64,000 nucleotides of DNA from an uncultured Solobacterium sp. (lineage in GTDB: Bacteria > Bacillota_I > Bacilli_A > Erysipelotrichales > Erysipelotrichaceae), in contig UQPV01000005.1 in the NCBI GenBank assembly GCA_900543035.1, positions 1-64,000 on the forward strand, read 5' to 3'. The notes beneath the pieces were generated by a model that saw nothing but the letters and a program-made list of their open reading frames with translations, searched no databases and was not told the origin of the DNA. Numbering within the stretch: the stretch's first letter is position 1; each line of letters opens with the position of its first letter. Made by a program: the position numbers and the translations under genes. This document shows positions 60,962-64,000 of this stretch, one piece after another.

Positions 60962-63496
60962 CTATGCTGTTCTTTTCTTTTTCAATTCATACAGAAAGCT
61001 CATCGCTTCCATCGGCGTCATGGAATTGATGTCGATCATATCGATCATCTCCATGATCTCCTTCTGCTTGGGATCGTCCTTTTCCACGACCAGCATCTGC
61101 GGCTGATAGACGCCATGGTTTTCCTCTCGTTCTAAGGCGTCCAGCAGCTGTCCCGCTCTTTGCAGGATGACCTCCGGCAGCTTGGCCAGCCTGGCGACAT
61201 TGATGCCGTAGGACTTGTCTGCCTTGCCATCCACGACCCGGTAAAGGAAGGTCACATGATCATCCTCCTCATGCACATCCACGTGAATGTTGCGGATCTC
61301 TTCGCTGTGCTCACCCAGCTGGGTCAGCTCGTGATAGTGCGTCGAAAACAGCGTCTTGGCATGAATGTTCTCATTGATGTATTCGATCATCGCCTGAGCC
61401 AGCGCCATGCCGTCATAGGTGGATGTTCCTCGTCCGATCTCATCAAAGAGGATCAACGAACGATCCGTAGCATGCTGAAGGGCATGATTTGCTTCCATCA
61501 TCTCGACCATGAAGGTGGACTTTCCGCTCAGGATATCGTCGCTCGCACCGATGCGGGTGAAGATCTGATCAAAGATCGGAAGATCCGCTTTTCTGGCTGG
61601 AACAAAGCTGCCGATCTGCGCCATGATGACCAGCAGCGCGTTCTGCCGCATATATGTGGATTTACCGCCCATGTTCGGACCGGTGATGATGCTGATGGCC
61701 TGCCGTTCATCCATGTGCAGATTATTGGACACATAGCGTTTTTTCTTCATCATGCTGTCGAGGATAGGATGTCTTCCTTCGACGATATCGATGGCATGAC
61801 CGTCATGAAACTGTGGACGCACATAGCCATGATCCACAGCCAGCACAGCCAGCGCATAAAGCACATCGATGGTGGCCAGTGCCTGCGCCAGATCATGAAG
61901 CTTAGGAAGATAGACCTTGATCTGATTGAGCAAATCAGCAAACAGCTCTGCTTCCAAACGGATCTTCTCTTCCTGGGCATGCAGGATCAGTTCTTCTTTT
62001 TCTTTCAATTCGTCAGTGATGAAACGTTCGGCGTTAGCCAGTGTCTGTTTGCGCACATAACCAAATTCGGGCTTGACGGCATCCAGGCTTCCTTTGCGGA
62101 CCTCGATGTAATAGCCGAACACACGATTGTATCCGATCTTTAAGGAGCGGATGCCGGTCCGCTCTTTTTCCCTGGCTTCCAGCTCCAGTATCCAGCTCTT
62201 CCCGTCTCTGCTGATGCCGCGCAGTTCATCGAGGCGCGCATTGTATCCGTCTACGAATACGCCGCCATCTTTGATGGTCAGCGGCGGTTCATCCACGATC
62301 GCGCCATCGATCCGATCATGCAGCTCCTGGCAAGTATCGATGTTCCGGTATTCCTGATAGCTGGGGCAGTCTTTGAACAGATCGAAGATGACCGGCGCAT
62401 GTTCAAGCGTGCTCACCAGGCGCAGCACATCGCGCGGAGACGCGCTGCCATACGCTACCCTTGCGCCGAGGCGTTCCAGGTCATAGACATAACGAAGGTG
62501 TTCCTTCAGCTCATCCCGGATAAGGAATTCGCTGCTCAGATATTCGACCGCATCCAGCCGCTTCTCGATCTCTTTGCGCTGGATGAGCGGATACTCGATC
62601 CATTTTTTCAGCATCCGTGAGCCCATGGCGCTGAGACATTTATCCATGAAGGACCAAAGGGTCATCTGCCGGTTTCCATTTCGCTGGGAACTGGTCAGCT
62701 CCAGGTTCTGCTTGGTCGAATAATCCATCTGCAGGAATTCCTGCTCATAGATCATCTCCAGCGGCTGCAGATGCGACATGGAGCGTTTCTGTGTCTCATC
62801 GAGATAATTCATCAACAGGCCGAAGGTGTGCAGGACTTTCTGATTCTCGATGCCCTGCACCAGCGGCTGATAGATCTCGCGGATCTCATCTTTCTCCATG
62901 GAGGAGATCGTGATCGTCTGCAGCTCTTCGATCATCTTGCGCAGCCGCCGGTCAAACTGATGTTCCACGACGATCTCGCGCACATTGTTCTGCAAAAGCA
63001 CCTTTTGCAAAGAGATGACGCTTTTATCCATGAGCTGCGCCTTCAGCTCTCCTGTCGTCATCTCACAGAGCACGACGCACAGCCCGTACTGATAATCATA
63101 TACGGAAGCGATATAGCTGCTCGTCCGCTCATCGCTCTGTTCATCCATCAGCGTCCCGGGCGTCACGATGCGGATCACTTCACGCTGCACGAGTCCCTTG
63201 GCCAGCGCCGGATCCTCCACTTGCTCTACGATCGCGACCTTATATCCCTTCTGGATGAGCCGCTGGATGTAGCTATTTGCCGCATGGTGCGGAACGCCGC
63301 ACATCGGCACTTTTTCCTCCACGCCCGCATTGCGCCCGGTCAGCACAAGGTCGAGCTCCAGCGACGCAGTCTTCGCGTCATCAAAAAACATCTCATAAAA
63401 ATCACCGAGACGATAAAAGATGATCGCGTCTGGATTCTCTCTTTTCATCTGCAGATAATGCTGCATCATCGGGGTGTATTTATTTTTTTCCGCCAT
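60962..63496 (-). CDS. mutS: DNA mismatch repair protein MutS
   Basis: 844 residues. The mismatch-binding domain I has the FYRLGDFYEMF motif with the wedge Phe, then domains II-IV, and the ATPase domain with Walker A GPNMGGKSTYMRQ, SFVPARKADLPIFDQIFTRIGASDD, Walker B LILFDEIGRGTSTYDGMA and FSTHYHEL. ATG 63514 and 63502 are in frame; ATG 63496 has the right gap from GGAG and gives the common MAEKNKYTPMM start. A promoter with extended -10 TGGTATAAT (63544-63552, minus) lies upstream. Confidence 0.95.
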   Translation of the reverse strand: MAEKNKYTPMMQHYLQMKRENPDAIIFYRLGDFYEMFFDDAKTASLELDLVLTGRNAGVEEKVPMCGVPHHAANSYIQRLIQKGYKVAIVEQVEDPALAKGLVQREVIRIVTPGTLMDEQSDERTSSYIASVYDYQYGLCVVLCEMTTGELKAQLMDKSVISLQKVLLQNNVREIVVEHQFDRRLRKMIEELQTITISSMEKDEIREIYQPLVQGIENQKVLHTFGLLMNYLDETQKRSMSHLQPLEMIYEQEFLQMDYSTKQNLELTSSQRNGNRQMTLWSFMDKCLSAMGSRMLKKWIEYPLIQRKEIEKRLDAVEYLSSEFLIRDELKEHLRYVYDLERLGARVAYGSASPRDVLRLVSTLEHAPVIFDLFKDCPSYQEYRNIDTCQELHDRIDGAIVDEPPLTIKDGGVFVDGYNARLDELRGISRDGKSWILELEAREKERTGIRSLKIGYNRVFGYYIEVRKGSLDAVKPEFGYVRKQTLANAERFITDELKEKEELILHAQEEKIRLEAELFADLLNQIKVYLPKLHDLAQALATIDVLYALAVLAVDHGYVRPQFHDGHAIDIVEGRHPILDSMMKKKRYVSNNLHMDERQAISIITGPNMGGKSTYMRQNALLVIMAQIGSFVPARKADLPIFDQIFTRIGASDDILSGKSTFMVEMMEANHALQHATDRSLILFDEIGRGTSTYDGMALAQAMIEYINENIHAKTLFSTHYHELTQLGEHSEEIRNIHVDVHEEDDHVTFLYRVVDGKADKSYGINVARLAKLPEVILQRAGQLLDALEREENHGVYQPQMLVVEKDDPKQKEIMEMIDMIDINSMTPMEAMSFLYELKKKRTA

Positions 63497-63543
63497 CTGC
63501 ATCACTCCATCCATTTAGTCACGATCTCTGATCTGATTTTATC

Positions 63544-63552
63544 ATTATACCA
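63544..63552 (-). promoter_or_regulatory. Extended -10 promoter of mutS
   Basis: TGGTATAAT on the minus strand, about 50 nt before the mutS start. Confidence 0.55.
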
Positions 63553-63668
63553 TATTTTGTCGATTTTCAGTGAATCTGATCGTGTCTGGGCACGGTAAAA
63601 ATCACGTTTCCCCTGCCTTAATTTCACACAAATTATCCGATGAATCTCCCTTCTGATCTGATGAAATA

Positions 63669-63677
63669 TGCTATAAT
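63669..63677 (+). promoter_or_regulatory. Extended -10 promoter of the rodA-like gene
   Basis: TGCTATAAT on the plus strand, 52 nt before the ATG at 63729. Confidence 0.5.
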
Positions 63678-63728
63678 GGTTAAAGATTCCTATATGGATC
63701 TGCAAACATCGTTATCGGGAGGAATGTC

Positions 63729-64000
63729 ATGAAACGTTCTCTGAAATATACCAAGCAGCCCAACCGGATCGATTTTGGATTTCTGGCCATTCTGATCGGC
63801 ATGATGATCACGAGCCTGATCGCCATATTCACTTCATTCAACTTGATGTCACAGAGCCTCTCCGGAACATCCGTCATGATCCAGCAGCTCGTCTGGTATG
63901 CATTCAGCTTCTTCATCATGGGTCTGATCATGTTTTTCGGAAACGATACGGTCATGAAATATATCAAGCTGATCTATTTCATTTTGCTTGGCTGCCTAGC
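63729..64000 (+). CDS. rodA: RodA/FtsW-type SEDS protein, N-terminal fragment
   Basis: The reading frame starts with ATG after CGGGAGGA and runs off the window; 90 residues are visible. The basic N-terminus MKRSLKYTKQPNRIDFGFL leads into three hydrophobic segments (LAILIGMMITSLIAIFTS, LVWYAFSFFIMGLIMFFG, LIYFILLGCL), matching the start of RodA-like SEDS glycosyltransferases that polymerise peptidoglycan with a class B PBP. RodA is preferred to FtsW because of the short, charged start and ID(F/W) motif. Only part is present, so the choice is tentative. Confidence 0.72.
   Translation, partial: MKRSLKYTKQPNRIDFGFLAILIGMMITSLIAIFTSFNLMSQSLSGTSVMIQQLVWYAFSFFIMGLIMFFGNDTVMKYIKLIYFILLGCL

Noticed and set aside
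63527..63662. Repeated TCTGATCTGAT between mutS and rodA
   Set aside because: Two short copies 125 nt apart without clear relation to either promoter; chance is likely.

Overview
The window is a chromosomal segment of a low-oxygen, probably gut-dwelling Bacillota. The mix of genes suggests Erysipelotrichales or a near relative, but this is inferred from gene content, not from a marker gene. Supporting signs are a class III (anaerobic) ribonucleotide reductase, genes of a spore-forming lineage (yabP, yabQ, ytaF, ricT/yaaT, a BclA-like collagen protein), giant secreted hexosaminidases with FIVAR repeats, and GHKL/LytTR and YesM/YesN signalling. Base composition is fairly GC-rich and even throughout. 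I saw no rRNA, tRNA, CRISPR array, transposase or phage gene.

Layout. 0.1-1.2 kb: an alpha/beta hydrolase. 1.2-5.7 kb: an aromatic amino acid operon aroB-aroC-aroA-tyrA behind a promoter, a Phe/Tyr-rich leader peptide and an intrinsic terminator (probable attenuator). 5.7-13.2 kb: membrane acyltransferase, gpmI, ytaF, an AT-hook-like protein, an HNH endonuclease, the yabP-yabQ-divIC sporulation/division operon and a CPBP protease. 13.2-19.7 kb: rarA, then a minus-strand operon of a heterodimeric ABC exporter, glycosylasparaginase and cutC. 19.7-23.4 kb: a signalling operon in which a histidine kinase appears split into two proteins either side of a LytTR regulator, preceded by an 11-nt poly-G tract; a ROK sugar kinase diverges from it. 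23.4-31 kb: nrdDG, an OmpR/HK pair, an ECF-type sigma factor and a CoA-disulfide reductase-rhodanese. 31-36.6 kb: tmk-holB-ricT-rsmI, yggS, a glycosyltransferase. 36.6-39.3 kb: collagen-like protein and MATE pump. 39.5-44.4 kb: substrate-binding lipoprotein-YesM-YesN-lipid kinase operon. 44.5-51 kb: a giant GH89. 51-64 kb: DUF1294, tcdA-miaA-mutL, a giant GH20, mutS and the start of rodA.

How it fits together. GH89 (alpha-N-acetylglucosaminidase), GH20 (beta-hexosaminidase or lacto-N-biosidase), glycosylasparaginase and the ROK kinase point to foraging on host mucin and N-glycans. GH89 and GH20 carry the same pair of 9-bp direct repeats, 20 bp apart, over their -35 regions. That spacing suits an AraC-type regulator, and the YesN-type regulator encoded beside GH89 is the obvious candidate. 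Its operon also encodes a sugar-binding lipoprotein but no permease, which suggests a three-component glycan sensor. The split kinase operon is the most unusual system here: the sensor with the phosphoacceptor histidine lacks an ATPase domain, and the protein with the ATPase domain lacks the histidine.
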